This document shows positions 9,620-18,547 of a DNA stretch of 54,832 bases, piece by piece; position 1 is the stretch's first letter; every line of letters begins with the position of its first letter. The notes below the pieces were generated by a model. It was not told the origin of the DNA. It worked only from the letters and a program-made list of their open reading frames with translations, and did not search any database. The stretch comes from Rs1 sp038900335 (GTDB taxonomy: Bacteria; Pseudomonadota; Gammaproteobacteria; Pseudomonadales; Balneatricaceae): positions 1-54,832 of the forward strand of contig JBBMRB010000024.1 of the NCBI GenBank assembly GCA_038900335.1, read 5' to 3'. Position numbers and translations under genes: made by a program.

Positions 9620-11590
9620 TTACTTAAGCCCTAGTTCTCGTAATCGTTTATAAAGGGTATTGCGGCTCACGCCTAAGGCTAGGGCAGTTTGTGAGACATT
9701 TTTATTACACTGATGATAACAGGCAAGTGTTTGCTCAAGTTCAGTACCCTGCAATGACGCTAACAACTGATCGCTAACCTGCACGCCTTGCTCGACCGGT
9801 TTGGTAATGACAGCGCTTTGCTCATCTATTTGGGTCAGCTCCTGTCTTAAACCTTTAGCAGATTCTCTACCAAACTCATTAGCGAGCTCTTTGCCAAATT
9901 TATTATTTAGCTCGTCTTTTAAATCATCAAAAAAATCATCTGGCAAATGCTCAGCTTCTAACATATCGCCATCAGCCATTGCCAAGGCAATTTCTAGCAC
10001 ACTGATAAATTGACGAATATTACCGGGCCAAGGATGCTTTACAAATAACTTCATGATGTCAGGATGTAACTGTATCAACTGATCAGGCTGACACTTACTG
10101 GCAATAATATTGGCTAATAATGGCTGTTTATCTAACCTGTTTTGCAGAGCTGGCAGCTCAATATTTAAGCCACTGACTCGATAAAACAAATCTTTTCTAA
10201 ACGTGCCTTGCTGTACTAAAGTCTTAAGATGGCAATTAGTCGCAGAGATTAGCTTCACATCCACAGGATAAGACTCACTAGAGCCTAAAGGTGTCACTTT
10301 ACGCTCTTGTAAAACTCGTAATAATCGCCCCTGTACACTCAGTGGCATATCGCCTATTTCATCTAAAAATAGGATACCTTTATCAGCCTTGCGAATTAAA
10401 CCAATCGAGCCTTTACTATCAGCACCGGTAAACGCCCCTTTTACATAACCAAAGAGTTGGGACTCTACTAAGTCAGCCGGAATGGCAGCGCAATTGAGCG
10501 CCATTAACTCTTTATTATTGCGACTACTGTGCTTGTGCAGTGCTTTTACAAACACTTCTTTGCCGACACCTGTCTCACCATAGATCAAGATAGGGATATC
10601 TTTTTCAATGATTTTTTTACCCTGCTCAATCGCTTTTTTAAATTTAGGATCACCGAATTCAAGTTGATCAAGACCTAAACAAGAAGGCTGCGATGAATGA
10701 CTTGCAACTAAAGATGTCACGCTATGACTAGATAAAGCCAATGCACTTGGCTCTTGTAATCGAGCGTACATGGTATATTTATCTAAAACCCGCAATGAAA
10801 AAGATGATTTTTTACTATGTTGGCGTAAGGTATCTACATTGCAATCAACAATATTTTCAATATAGCTATGCACTAAATCATAATTTAGCAACAACTCAGC
10901 TCGGCGATTAAACGATACTATTTTTCCATCTGATCTAATCACTAACAAACCTGACCACTGGCTATCTAAATTATCGGCATGACTATTTAACGTTAAAATA
11001 TAGTGATCTTTCGAATATTTATCGACTATTAGCCGATTTTCGATCGATTGCGCCATTAACCTAACCATCCCTAATGTATGAGCTTGCGGCATATAAGTAT
11101 CACTGGATATATCTAGCACTCCAATGAGCTCATTATTGACATCAAAAATAGGTGATGCTGAACCTATCATATAACGGTGACGTTTTAGAAAATGCTCATC
11201 GCGTTCAATTTGTACCGCTTGACCGGCAGCTAGTGCTGTACCGATGGCATTGGTACCTGCTGATTGCTCTTGCCAACTTGAGCCGGCATTGAACCAAGGT
11301 GTTTGAGCGCTCGATAGAAAACGTTTTTCACCCCAGCTATTGAGTATTTGTCCCTCTCTATCCGTTAATAAGATTAGACACGGACTCTTGCTCAAAATAT
11401 TATCATAATAAGGCAGCACAGCATGATCTGTGGTTTTGATTAAACTGCGATGCGATTCTAATAAAATACGAGTATCAGCGTTTTGCAGTTTATACAAATC
11501 AGGGGTAGTATCATGTTGTAAGCCAAAATCACGACAGCGCTGCCAAGAATCAGTTACAAGCTGTTCATGTAATTTGTTTTTATTATACAC
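9620..11590 (-). CDS. Sigma-54-dependent transcriptional activator, AcoR-like
   Basis: 656-residue enhancer-binding protein. The N-terminal part has an AcoR-type sensory region with a GAF domain (about 55-190, including GTNAIGTALAAGQ), followed by a possible PAS-like segment (about 195-280). The AAA+ domain has Walker A GETGVGKE at 338-345, the sigma-54 contact loop GAFTGA at 385-390 and Walker B GILFLDE at 405-411. A FIS-type helix-turn-helix occupies the last 40 residues. I place the start at GTG 11590, which has a GAGGTG ribosome site 6 bases upstream. The longer frame to 11647 would add a cysteine-rich hydrophobic stretch and has no ribosome site. It is divergent from the ABC importer genes, which have a matching -24/-12 promoter, so it most likely controls them. 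The inducer is unknown. Confidence 0.9.
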   Translation of the reverse strand: MYNKNKLHEQLVTDSWQRCRDFGLQHDTTPDLYKLQNADTRILLESHRSLIKTTDHAVLPYYDNILSKSPCLILLTDREGQILNSWGEKRFLSSAQTPWFNAGSSWQEQSAGTNAIGTALAAGQAVQIERDEHFLKRHRYMIGSASPIFDVNNELIGVLDISSDTYMPQAHTLGMVRLMAQSIENRLIVDKYSKDHYILTLNSHADNLDSQWSGLLVIRSDGKIVSFNRRAELLLNYDLVHSYIENIVDCNVDTLRQHSKKSSFSLRVLDKYTMYARLQEPSALALSSHSVTSLVASHSSQPSCLGLDQLEFGDPKFKKAIEQGKKIIEKDIPILIYGETGVGKEVFVKALHKHSSRNNKELMALNCAAIPADLVESQLFGYVKGAFTGADSKGSIGLIRKADKGILFLDEIGDMPLSVQGRLLRVLQERKVTPLGSSESYPVDVKLISATNCHLKTLVQQGTFRKDLFYRVSGLNIELPALQNRLDKQPLLANIIASKCQPDQLIQLHPDIMKLFVKHPWPGNIRQFISVLEIALAMADGDMLEAEHLPDDFFDDLKDELNNKFGKELANEFGRESAKGLRQELTQIDEQSAVITKPVEQGVQVSDQLLASLQGTELEQTLACYHQCNKNVSQTALALGVSRNTLYKRLRELGLK

Positions 11591-11639
11591 TTTGAGCACC
11601 TCAGAATTGGTCAATGAACAGCACAAGAATAACACACAA

Positions 11640-11700
11640 GTGTTCATATTTTTTCTTTTTTATGTTCAATAGTGTTCAATATCAACTTTAAGATGAACAC
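11640..11700. promoter_or_regulatory. Candidate upstream activator sites (GTGTTCA repeats)
   Basis: GTGTTCA occurs at 11640-11646 and 11672-11678, with its inverse TGAACAC at 11694-11700 and a near copy ATGTTCA at about 11663. Another GTGTTCA lies at 11874-11880. The inverted pair 11672/11700 is about 100 bp upstream of the -24 element, a normal distance for enhancer sites. Assignment to this activator is inference. Confidence 0.5.
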
Positions 11701-11794
11701 TTTAATATTATTAAATTTTATAGAAACTACCAAAAAAATAAATTATTGATACAAAACAAACAGATAAATTAATTATTATTAATTTACGGATTTT

Positions 11795-11810
11795 TGGCAT
11801 ATTTTTCGCT
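11795..11810 (+). promoter_or_regulatory. Candidate sigma-54 (-24/-12) promoter of the importer operon
   Basis: TGGCAT followed by TTCGCT, with GG and GC separated by exactly 10 bases as sigma-54 promoters require. It departs from consensus at the C after TGGCA and in the -12 TTGC. It points toward glpS and lies next to a gene for a sigma-54 activator. Confidence 0.6.
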
Positions 11811-12072
11811 TTATATCTTACCCAAGTTAACAAACATGTTTATTGACAGAAACAAGTGACACATTTACTCATTGTGTTCAACCTGTTAAAACAGTGTTGT
11901 ATTTAAATAATAAATAAAAAAACCATTGCAGCTAACTGTAAATTCAAGCGAGTACTTTTTTAAATCAAGGGTAATAACGACTAAATAATAAGTCCCTTTT
12001 TTTGCTCACCCGCTAAAAGCCTAACGGCACCACTTTACAGTCTCATTGTGTTTTAACAAGAGGGGTCATTCT

Positions 12073-13167
12073 ATGTCCTTAGTTTTAGAAAATGTTCATC
12101 GCCAGGTCGACGGTGTAGCACATCTAAACAACATTAATCTTGAATTCCAAGCCGGATCATTCAATATTTTACTAGGTAGAACACTTGCCGGTAAAACATC
12201 ATTAATGCGCGTTATTGCAGGGTTAGACAAAGTCTCCTCTGGCAACATCTATATGGATGGCAACAATGTTACCAACGATGGCGTCCAAAAACGCAATATC
12301 TCGATGGTATACCAGCAATTCATCAACTACCCAAACTTAACGGTTTATGACAATATCGCCTCACCGTTAAAACTAAGCGGCACCCCTAGTGATGAAATCA
12401 AAAGAAAAGTGCAAGAGACAGCAGAAATGCTGCATATTGAGCAGTTCTTAAAGCGTCATCCTCTTGAGTTATCAGGCGGTCAACAACAGCGCACCGCAAT
12501 GGCCCGTGCACTGGTTAAAGATGCCAGCATTATTTTATTTGATGAGCCATTAGTTAACCTAGATTACAAATTACGTGAAGAGCTACGCCAAGAGTTACGC
12601 GAGCTATTCAAACTACGTAATACCATTGCGATTTATGCGACCACAGAGCCAAATGAAGCACTGGCATTAGGCGGCACCACCAGCTTGTTACACCAAGGTC
12701 AATTATTACAATCAGGCCCCGCTATCGAGCAGTACCATAAGCCTATTAATTTAAACGCCGCAGACTTGTATAGCGAGCCGCCTATTAACTTGTTAAAAGG
12801 TAAAATCAGCGACAGTGAACTGAGCTTTGACAATTACGCAAACTTCCCTATAGGCGATCAATTTAAATCGATAGCAGCTGGAGAATACAGCTTTGGTATT
12901 CGTCCAAGTCATATTTCTATTGTGCCTAAAAGTGATAATGACATAGAGCTTAGCGTTAAAGTTGATGTCGCTGAAATCAGCGCCTCAGAAACGTTTTTAC
13001 ATGTCACCAACAATGATTTACACATGGTTTTACAGTTATCTGGTGTGCATGATTATCGTAATAATACGTCAGTCAATATTTATATCCCGCCTGAAAAACT
13101 TTTCATTTTTGCCGAAGATGGCTCGATTATTAAAGCGCCTAGTCCAAGCTCATCAGGAGGTCTGTAA
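12073..13167 (+). CDS. glpS: ABC importer ATPase 1, GlpS-like
   Basis: 364-residue ATPase of a carbohydrate/polyol importer, closest in layout to GlpS of the rhizobial glycerol transporter GlpSTPQUV. Walker A is the unusual GRTLAGKT (35-42), the Q-loop glutamine is about 81, the signature is canonical LSGGQ (133-137) and Walker B is ILFDE (154-158). At the H-loop the sequence is ATTEPNEA, so the usual histidine is missing. A TOBE-like regulatory domain fills the C-terminal third. The start at 12073 has a GAGGGG ribosome site; the frame extends nine codons further upstream without one. It overlaps the next gene by one base (TAATG), so the two are translationally coupled. The actual substrate is inferred, not shown. 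Confidence 0.85.
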   Translation: MSLVLENVHRQVDGVAHLNNINLEFQAGSFNILLGRTLAGKTSLMRVIAGLDKVSSGNIYMDGNNVTNDGVQKRNISMVYQQFINYPNLTVYDNIASPLKLSGTPSDEIKRKVQETAEMLHIEQFLKRHPLELSGGQQQRTAMARALVKDASIILFDEPLVNLDYKLREELRQELRELFKLRNTIAIYATTEPNEALALGGTTSLLHQGQLLQSGPAIEQYHKPINLNAADLYSEPPINLLKGKISDSELSFDNYANFPIGDQFKSIAAGEYSFGIRPSHISIVPKSDNDIELSVKVDVAEISASETFLHVTNNDLHMVLQLSGVHDYRNNTSVNIYIPPEKLFIFAEDGSIIKAPSPSSSGGL

Positions 13168-14294
13168 TGGCTGAAATACATTTAAAGAACTTAGCGCATA
13201 GCTATATGAAGACCCCGCAAAGCCCTTCAGATTTTGCTATTCATGAAATGGATCATGTTTGGCAACAAGGCGGAGCTTATGCACTACTAGGGCCTTCTGG
13301 TTGTGGTAAAAGCACATTGCTAAATTTGATTTCAGGTTTAATCAAGCCCTCCCACGGTGGTGTTTTATTTGATGGTGTTGAAGTCAACAATATAGCGACG
13401 CAAGATAGAAACATCGCTCAGGTGTTTCAGTTCCCTGTTATCTACGATTCAATGACAGTGTACGAGAACTTAGCCTTTCCGCTTCGTAACATGAAGGTTG
13501 CTAAAGATAAAATTGAAACCAAAGTCATGGAAGTGGCTAAGACATTGGACTTGATCGATATTTTATATCGCAAAGCTAATAACTTATCAGCTGATGAGAA
13601 ACAAAAAATATCAATGGGACGTGGGCTTGTACGCGATGATGTCTCTGCGATTTTATTTGATGAGCCCTTAACTGTTATTGATCCTAATTTAAAATGGAAG
13701 CTGCGTCGCAAGCTAAAACAGATTCACGAGCGCTACAACATCACCATGGTCTACGTTACTCACGATCAATTAGAAGCCTCAACCTTTGCCGACAAAATAG
13801 CGCTAATGTATGAGGGAAAAATTGTTCAATTTGGCACACCAAGAGAGTTATTTGAAGAGCCTAAACATACCTTTGTTGGCTACTTTATTGGCAGCCCTGG
13901 GATGAACTTTATTGAACTGACAGCAAACAATAGCGAAGGTAATACCAAGTTTAGTTTTGATGACATTGTGTTTCCATTAAATGACACGCAAAAACAAGCG
14001 TTACAAAACACCAGCAGCACTAATATAAAACTGGGGATTAGACCGGAGTTTGTTCAGCTTTCTGCCTCTGCTCACCCAGACTCGCTACCTTGTGAAGTTG
14101 TATACGTTGAAGATTTAGGTACCTATAAAATAGTGTCAGTGACACTTGGTAAGCAGACGCTAAAAGTGCGCTTAGGTGAAGATCAACAAATACCGACAGA
14201 GACTGCTTATTTAAACTTCCCTGAGCAGTGGTTAAAAATTTATATAGATGAATATTTAGTCGACTTATCAACAGGAGACAATAACAATGAATAA
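13167..14294 (+). CDS. glpT: ABC importer ATPase 2, GlpT-like
   Basis: 375-residue partner ATPase. Walker A GPSGCGKS (42-49), Q-loop Q88, Walker B ILFDE (162-166) and the H-loop His199 (THDQ) are all intact. The signature motif is degenerate: LSADE (140-144) instead of LSGGQ. Paired with GlpS, which has a good signature but no H-loop histidine, this predicts one complete and one defective ATP site. A TOBE-type C-terminal domain follows. A strong AGGAGG ribosome site lies at the end of glpS, and the gene overlaps the following permease gene by 8 bases. Confidence 0.87.
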   Translation: MAEIHLKNLAHSYMKTPQSPSDFAIHEMDHVWQQGGAYALLGPSGCGKSTLLNLISGLIKPSHGGVLFDGVEVNNIATQDRNIAQVFQFPVIYDSMTVYENLAFPLRNMKVAKDKIETKVMEVAKTLDLIDILYRKANNLSADEKQKISMGRGLVRDDVSAILFDEPLTVIDPNLKWKLRRKLKQIHERYNITMVYVTHDQLEASTFADKIALMYEGKIVQFGTPRELFEEPKHTFVGYFIGSPGMNFIELTANNSEGNTKFSFDDIVFPLNDTQKQALQNTSSTNIKLGIRPEFVQLSASAHPDSLPCEVVYVEDLGTYKIVSVTLGKQTLKVRLGEDQQIPTETAYLNFPEQWLKIYIDEYLVDLSTGDNNNE

Positions 14295-15174
14295 AGTACA
14301 AAATAATAAAGCGTGGTGGCTCGTTTTACCTGTTTTCTTGTTAGTCGCTTTTTCGGCAATCATACCGCTAATGACGGTGGTCAACTATTCTGTTCAAGAT
14401 ATTTTTGACCAAAACAACGCTTATTTTGTGGGCGCTGAATGGTATAAACAAGTGCTCTCTGACCCTAGACTGCACGACTCTCTCGCCCGTCAGTTCTTTT
14501 ACTCTGCAACGGTGTTAAGCATTGAAGTACCGCTGGGAATTGCCGTGGCTTTGATGATGCCAACCAAAGGCTGGTCTGCCTCGCTCTGTCTAATTTTACT
14601 GGCCTTACCGCTACTGATTCCCTGGAATGTGGTCGGTACTATTTGGCAAATATTTGCTCGTAGTGACATCGGCCTTTTAGGCTATGTAATCAACAACCTA
14701 GGTATTGATTACAACTACACGAGCAGCCCTATTGATGCTTGGGTTACCGTGGTATTGATGGATGTATGGCACTGGACATCACTGATCGCCCTACTATGCT
14801 ATTCAGGCTTAAGAGCCATTCCCGATGCTTATTACCAAGCGGCTAAGATTGATCGCGCCTCTAGCTGGGCTATCTTCCGTTTTATTCAATTTCCTAAATT
14901 GAGAGGCGTCTTAATCATCGGTGTGCTATTGAGGTTTATGGATAGTTTTATGATTTATACCGAGCCTTTTGTACTAACTGGCGGCGGCCCTGGTAACTCG
15001 ACCACCTTTTTAAGCCAAACATTAACCAAAATGGCGATTGGCCAGTTCGATATAGGCCCAGCCGCTGCATTTTCTATTGTTTACTTCTTGATTGTACTGC
15101 TGGTTTCTTGGCTGTTCTTCACAACAATTACGCACTTAGATAAAGATAAAACTAAGGAGCAGAGCTATGACTAA
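14287..15174 (+). CDS. glpP: ABC importer permease, GlpP-like
   Basis: 295-residue inner-membrane permease of the MalF type with six predicted helices. The cytoplasmic EAA loop that docks on the ATPase is visible as YYQAAKIDRASSWAIFRFI. It starts with an ATG preceded by a GGAGA ribosome site inside glpT, and overlaps the next permease gene by 8 bases, so translation of the set is coupled. Confidence 0.87.
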   Translation: MNKVQNNKAWWLVLPVFLLVAFSAIIPLMTVVNYSVQDIFDQNNAYFVGAEWYKQVLSDPRLHDSLARQFFYSATVLSIEVPLGIAVALMMPTKGWSASLCLILLALPLLIPWNVVGTIWQIFARSDIGLLGYVINNLGIDYNYTSSPIDAWVTVVLMDVWHWTSLIALLCYSGLRAIPDAYYQAAKIDRASSWAIFRFIQFPKLRGVLIIGVLLRFMDSFMIYTEPFVLTGGGPGNSTTFLSQTLTKMAIGQFDIGPAAAFSIVYFLIVLLVSWLFFTTITHLDKDKTKEQSYD

Positions 15175-15967
15175 TAATAAGCGTTTTGGCATCTCAGCCT
15201 ATGCCGTGTTTGTATTGCTGCCAATTTATTGGCTAATTAACATGTCCTTTAAAAGTAACGAAGAAATTCTTGGTACTTTTAGCTTGTGGCCTGAGCACTT
15301 CACACTGGCGAATTATATAGTGATTTTCACTGACCCAAGTTGGTATATGGGTTATTTTAACTCTATTTACTATGTGGTTCTTAACTCGATCATCACCTTG
15401 ATTGTTGCCCTGCCCGCTGCTTATGCATTTAGCCGCTATAAGTTTATTGGCGATAAGCATTTATTCTTCTGGTTACTATCTAACAGAATGGCGCCACCAG
15501 CGGTCTTTTTACTACCGTTTTTCCAGCTGTATTCATCTGTTGGCTTGTTTGATACTCATATTGCCGTTGCGCTAGCTCACTGTTTATTCAGTGTTCCTCT
15601 CGCGGTGTGGATACTTGAGGGTTTTATGTCGGCAGTACCTAGGGAAATAGATGAGACCGCTTATATCGATGGCTATAGTTTTGGCCGCTTTTTTGTACGT
15701 ATCTTTTTACCGCTAATTAGCTCAGGTATTGGTGTCACCATCTTCTTTAGCTTCATGTTCTCTTGGGTAGAATTACTGCTAGCACGTACTTTGACATCTG
15801 TTGATGCCAAGCCTATCGCCGCTATCATGACACGAACTATTGGCGCCTCAGGCGTAGATTGGGGAGTACTTGCAGCCGCAGGGGTACTGACTATTATCCC
15901 TGGTGTTCTGGTGATTTATTTTGTACGTAACCATGTAGCCAAAGGCTTTGCCTTAGGTAGAGTTTAA
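15167..15967 (+). CDS. glpQ: ABC importer permease, GlpQ-like
   Basis: 266-residue MalG-type permease, the second membrane subunit of the importer. It has about six hydrophobic segments and the EAA loop (EIDETAYIDGYSFGRFFVRI). Note that GlpQ here means the permease of the GlpSTPQUV transporter and not the E. coli glycerophosphodiesterase of the same symbol. It overlaps the upstream permease gene and is followed after 11 bp by the small DUF2160 gene. Confidence 0.87.
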   Translation: MTNNKRFGISAYAVFVLLPIYWLINMSFKSNEEILGTFSLWPEHFTLANYIVIFTDPSWYMGYFNSIYYVVLNSIITLIVALPAAYAFSRYKFIGDKHLFFWLLSNRMAPPAVFLLPFFQLYSSVGLFDTHIAVALAHCLFSVPLAVWILEGFMSAVPREIDETAYIDGYSFGRFFVRIFLPLISSGIGVTIFFSFMFSWVELLLARTLTSVDAKPIAAIMTRTIGASGVDWGVLAAAGVLTIIPGVLVIYFVRNHVAKGFALGRV

Positions 15968-15978
15968 GGAGTTTTATA

Positions 15979-16251
15979 ATGAATTGGATGGCTTGGACAC
16001 TACCGACAGCAATTTTTTTCTCGACAATTGCCTGCATCTTAATTGTGATGACAATTTGGGAAATAAGATCGCCTTGTACTGAACGCAAAGGCTTACTACC
16101 TATTACCACAACGCGTGGTGATCGATTATTCATCGGTCTGCTATGCGCAGCATTTATTCATTTGTTTATTGTCGGCTTCACGGCTATCAGCATCTGGGCT
16201 GCACTGGGTTTATCAATACTCTGGCTAATCGCTGTGATGCGCTGGGGCTAG
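15979..16251 (+). CDS. glpU: Small membrane protein of the importer (DUF2160, GlpU-like)
   Basis: 90-residue protein with two to three membrane helices and the DUF2160 hallmark LLPITTTRGDRLFIGLL. Members of this family are encoded inside GlpSTPQUV-type operons between the permease and binding-protein genes, as here. The function is unknown; it may stabilise the permease. An AAGGAG ribosome site precedes the ATG. Confidence 0.82.
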   Translation: MNWMAWTLPTAIFFSTIACILIVMTIWEIRSPCTERKGLLPITTTRGDRLFIGLLCAAFIHLFIVGFTAISIWAALGLSILWLIAVMRWG

Positions 16252-16267
16252 TCAGCTTTTAGAAAAC

Positions 16268-16303
16268 AAAAGAGTGAAACGCTAGCTGGATTTTACTCTT
16301 TTT
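16268..16303 (+). terminator. Hairpin between glpU-like and binding-protein genes
   Basis: AAAAGAGTGAAA pairs with TTTTACTCTTTT (11 of 12 plus one G-T pair), followed by a T run. It may be a partial terminator or an RNA-stabilising hairpin that sets binding-protein levels apart from the membrane genes. Confidence 0.55.
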
Positions 16304-16451
16304 AAAAAGCCCTAACCCTGCATTCGTAAAATACGGGGCTAGGCAATTAATCGCTTTGTCGATTATAAAAGCAAAATTTAGTGATTGTGCTAGATTTTAA
16401 ACCGCAATTAGTATTATGTTAGTTGCACCACAAATGGGATTGAGGTTAAAA

Positions 16452-18170
16452 ATGAAAAATAAAAAATCTCCAAGCTTAGCTATACTTGCCACTGCGATTG
16501 CATTATCGACAGTAGGTATGCAGGCGAGCGCCGATATCACCGCTGCTAAAAAGTGGCTTTCATCTGAATTCACTGACTCTACTTTAACAGAGCAAGAGCA
16601 GTTAACAGAAATGCAATGGTTCATTGATGCCGCTAAAGACTTCCAAGGTATGGAAATCAACGTCGCCTCAGAGACAATTGCAACGCATGAATATGAATCA
16701 AAAACTCTAGCAAAAGCTTTTACCGAGATTACTGGTATCAAAGTTAAGCATGATTTGATTCAAGAGGGCGATGTCATTGAGAAAATCCAAACTCAGATGC
16801 AATCAGGTCGTAATATTTACGATGCTTACATCAATGACTCAGATTTAATAGGTACTCACTTTCGTTACGGTAAGGTCGTTGCTGTCTCTGATATGATTGC
16901 TGGCGATGGTAAAGACTACACCTTACCAACGTTAGATTTAGAAGATTTCATCGGTCTAGACTTCACTACCGGACCAGATGGCAAAATCTACCAATTACCC
17001 GATCAGCAATTTGCTAACCTTTACTGGTTCAGAGCGGATTGGTTTGAACGCCCTGAACTGAAAAAGAAATTTAAAGAAATATATGGTTATGAATTAGGCG
17101 TACCGGTTAACTGGTCTGCTTATGAAGATATCGCCAAATTCTTCTCTGAAGATGTTAAAACCATTGATGGTACTACCGTTTATGGCCACATGGATTACGG
17201 TAAAAAAGATCCATCACTAGGCTGGCGCTTCACGGATGCATGGTTCTCAATGGCAGGAGGCGGAGATAAAGGCCTGCCAAATGGTTTACCTGTTGATGAA
17301 TGGGGAATCCGTGTCAATGGCTGTCAACCTGCGGGATCTTCAGTATCACGTGGTGGTGCAACTAACGCCCCTGCCGCTGTTTTTGCCACGACTAAGTATG
17401 TTGACTGGATGCGCAAATACGCACCTCCTGCGGCACAGGGCATGACTTTTGGTGAATCAGGCCCCGTACCAGCTCAAGGTCACATTGCTCAACAAATTTT
17501 TTGGTATACAGCATTTACGGCCAGCATGAATAAGCCAGGCCTAGCCGTTGTTAATGAAGATGGCACGCCGAAATGGCGCATGGCTCCAAGCCCTAAAGGC
17601 CCATACTGGGAAGAGGGCATGAAGCTAGGCTACCAAGATGTTGGCTCTTGGACTTTCCTTAATTCAACACCTGACAAACAACGTTTAGCTGCTTGGTTAT
17701 ACGCGCAGTTCACTGTATCAAAGACAGTGTCTTTAAAGAAAACGTTAGTCGGGTTAACACCTATTCGTAACTCTGACATCAATTCACAACAGATGACAGA
17801 TGTTGCACCAACACTAGGTGGTTTAGTAGAGTTTTACCGTAGCCCTGCAAGAGTTCAGTGGTCGCCAACAGGTACTAACATTCCTGATTACCCTAAACTA
17901 GCGCAACTTTGGTGGCAGTATGTCTCTGAAGCATCAAGCGGTGAAAAAACACCTCAACAAGCACTTGATGGTCTAGCGAAAGCGCAAGATAAAGTGTTAC
18001 AGCGTTTAGAGCGTGCTAATGTACAAGGTGAGTGTGGACCAAAACTTAACCCAGAAAAAGATCCTGAGTTCTGGCTAAGCCAACCTGGTGCTCCAAAAGC
18101 GAAACTTGCTAACGAGAAACCACAAGGCGTTACTATTGGTTATAAAGAGCTATTAGAAAGCTGGAAATAA
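16452..18170 (+). CDS. glpV: ABC importer periplasmic binding protein, GlpV-like
   Basis: 572-residue extracellular solute-binding protein, long for the family, as typical of GlpV-type proteins. A Sec signal peptide ends at about ASA-DI (residue 27). The start at ATG 16452 has a GAGG ribosome site; the open frame continues 12 codons upstream without one. It captures substrate in the periplasm and hands it to the two permeases. Glycerol is the substrate of the characterised homologue, but many relatives are uncharacterised and no glycerol kinase or dehydrogenase gene is nearby. A strong terminator follows, ending the operon. Confidence 0.85.
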   Translation: MKNKKSPSLAILATAIALSTVGMQASADITAAKKWLSSEFTDSTLTEQEQLTEMQWFIDAAKDFQGMEINVASETIATHEYESKTLAKAFTEITGIKVKHDLIQEGDVIEKIQTQMQSGRNIYDAYINDSDLIGTHFRYGKVVAVSDMIAGDGKDYTLPTLDLEDFIGLDFTTGPDGKIYQLPDQQFANLYWFRADWFERPELKKKFKEIYGYELGVPVNWSAYEDIAKFFSEDVKTIDGTTVYGHMDYGKKDPSLGWRFTDAWFSMAGGGDKGLPNGLPVDEWGIRVNGCQPAGSSVSRGGATNAPAAVFATTKYVDWMRKYAPPAAQGMTFGESGPVPAQGHIAQQIFWYTAFTASMNKPGLAVVNEDGTPKWRMAPSPKGPYWEEGMKLGYQDVGSWTFLNSTPDKQRLAAWLYAQFTVSKTVSLKKTLVGLTPIRNSDINSQQMTDVAPTLGGLVEFYRSPARVQWSPTGTNIPDYPKLAQLWWQYVSEASSGEKTPQQALDGLAKAQDKVLQRLERANVQGECGPKLNPEKDPEFWLSQPGAPKAKLANEKPQGVTIGYKELLESWK

Positions 18171-18177
18171 CCTTTTT

Positions 18178-18209
18178 ACCCAAAGCTCTTATCTGAGCTT
18201 TGGGTTTTT
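18178..18209 (+). terminator. Intrinsic terminator after the importer operon
   Basis: 11-bp perfect stem ACCCAAAGCTC / GAGCTTTGGGT with a 6-base loop and five T residues. Confidence 0.85.
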
Positions 18210-18547
18210 ACCCTCCCCTTTTACCTCTCTCTCATGTCGCTCAAAACAGTTTTTTCAATCGCTAAACAGATAGCTCACATAAAAATCACTTTCAAAAATA
18301 ACTTTTCTTACTGTAACTTAGTTATTAAATGGATACTCTGCAGCCGTACCTTCTCAAGAACCGCGTTTAAAACCCAAACACATCAAACACCTACAACCAC
18401 TCACATTAATGGCGGTTATTTTTTAGATGCTATTAAAAATTTCTATATCTAAATACTAATAGCAACCGTTACCATTTGCAATATCGATCTTAATACTATA
18501 AATTCGCTGTCAATTATTATTATTAAACTCAATTAAGGTTGATTACT
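18210..18547. other. Intergenic, importer/DUF4856 gene
   Basis: About 340 bp. A short open frame (18234-18452) has no family resemblance and no ribosome site, so I treat it as noise. The useful content is a candidate Fur box at 18460-18474. Confidence 0.45.
18460..18474. promoter_or_regulatory. Candidate Fur box upstream of the DUF4856 gene
   Basis: TAGCAACCGTTACCA is an imperfect 7-1-7 inverted repeat. It matches TGATAATCATTATCA at 9 of 15 bases, and flanking AAT and TTTGC resemble extended Fur sites of marine gammaproteobacteria. It lies 74 bp before the start codon. No protein-binding data are implied. Confidence 0.4.

Larger units (their letters stand above)
11591..12072. other. Regulatory intergenic region, activator/importer
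   Basis: 482 bp between the divergent sigma-54 activator and the importer operon. It holds several GTGTTCA/TGAACAC heptamers and a -24/-12 promoter, listed separately, then a leader of about 250 bases before glpS. A small palindrome, CTGTTAAAACAG, sits at about 11883-11894. Confidence 0.6.

Noticed and set aside
11591..11647. Upstream extension of the sigma-54 activator (ATG at 11647)
   Set aside because: Would add a cysteine-rich hydrophobic stretch with no ribosome site; the GTG at 11590 has a good one.
18234..18452. 72-codon frame after the importer operon
   Set aside because: No ribosome site, unusual composition, directly after a terminator; chance opening.
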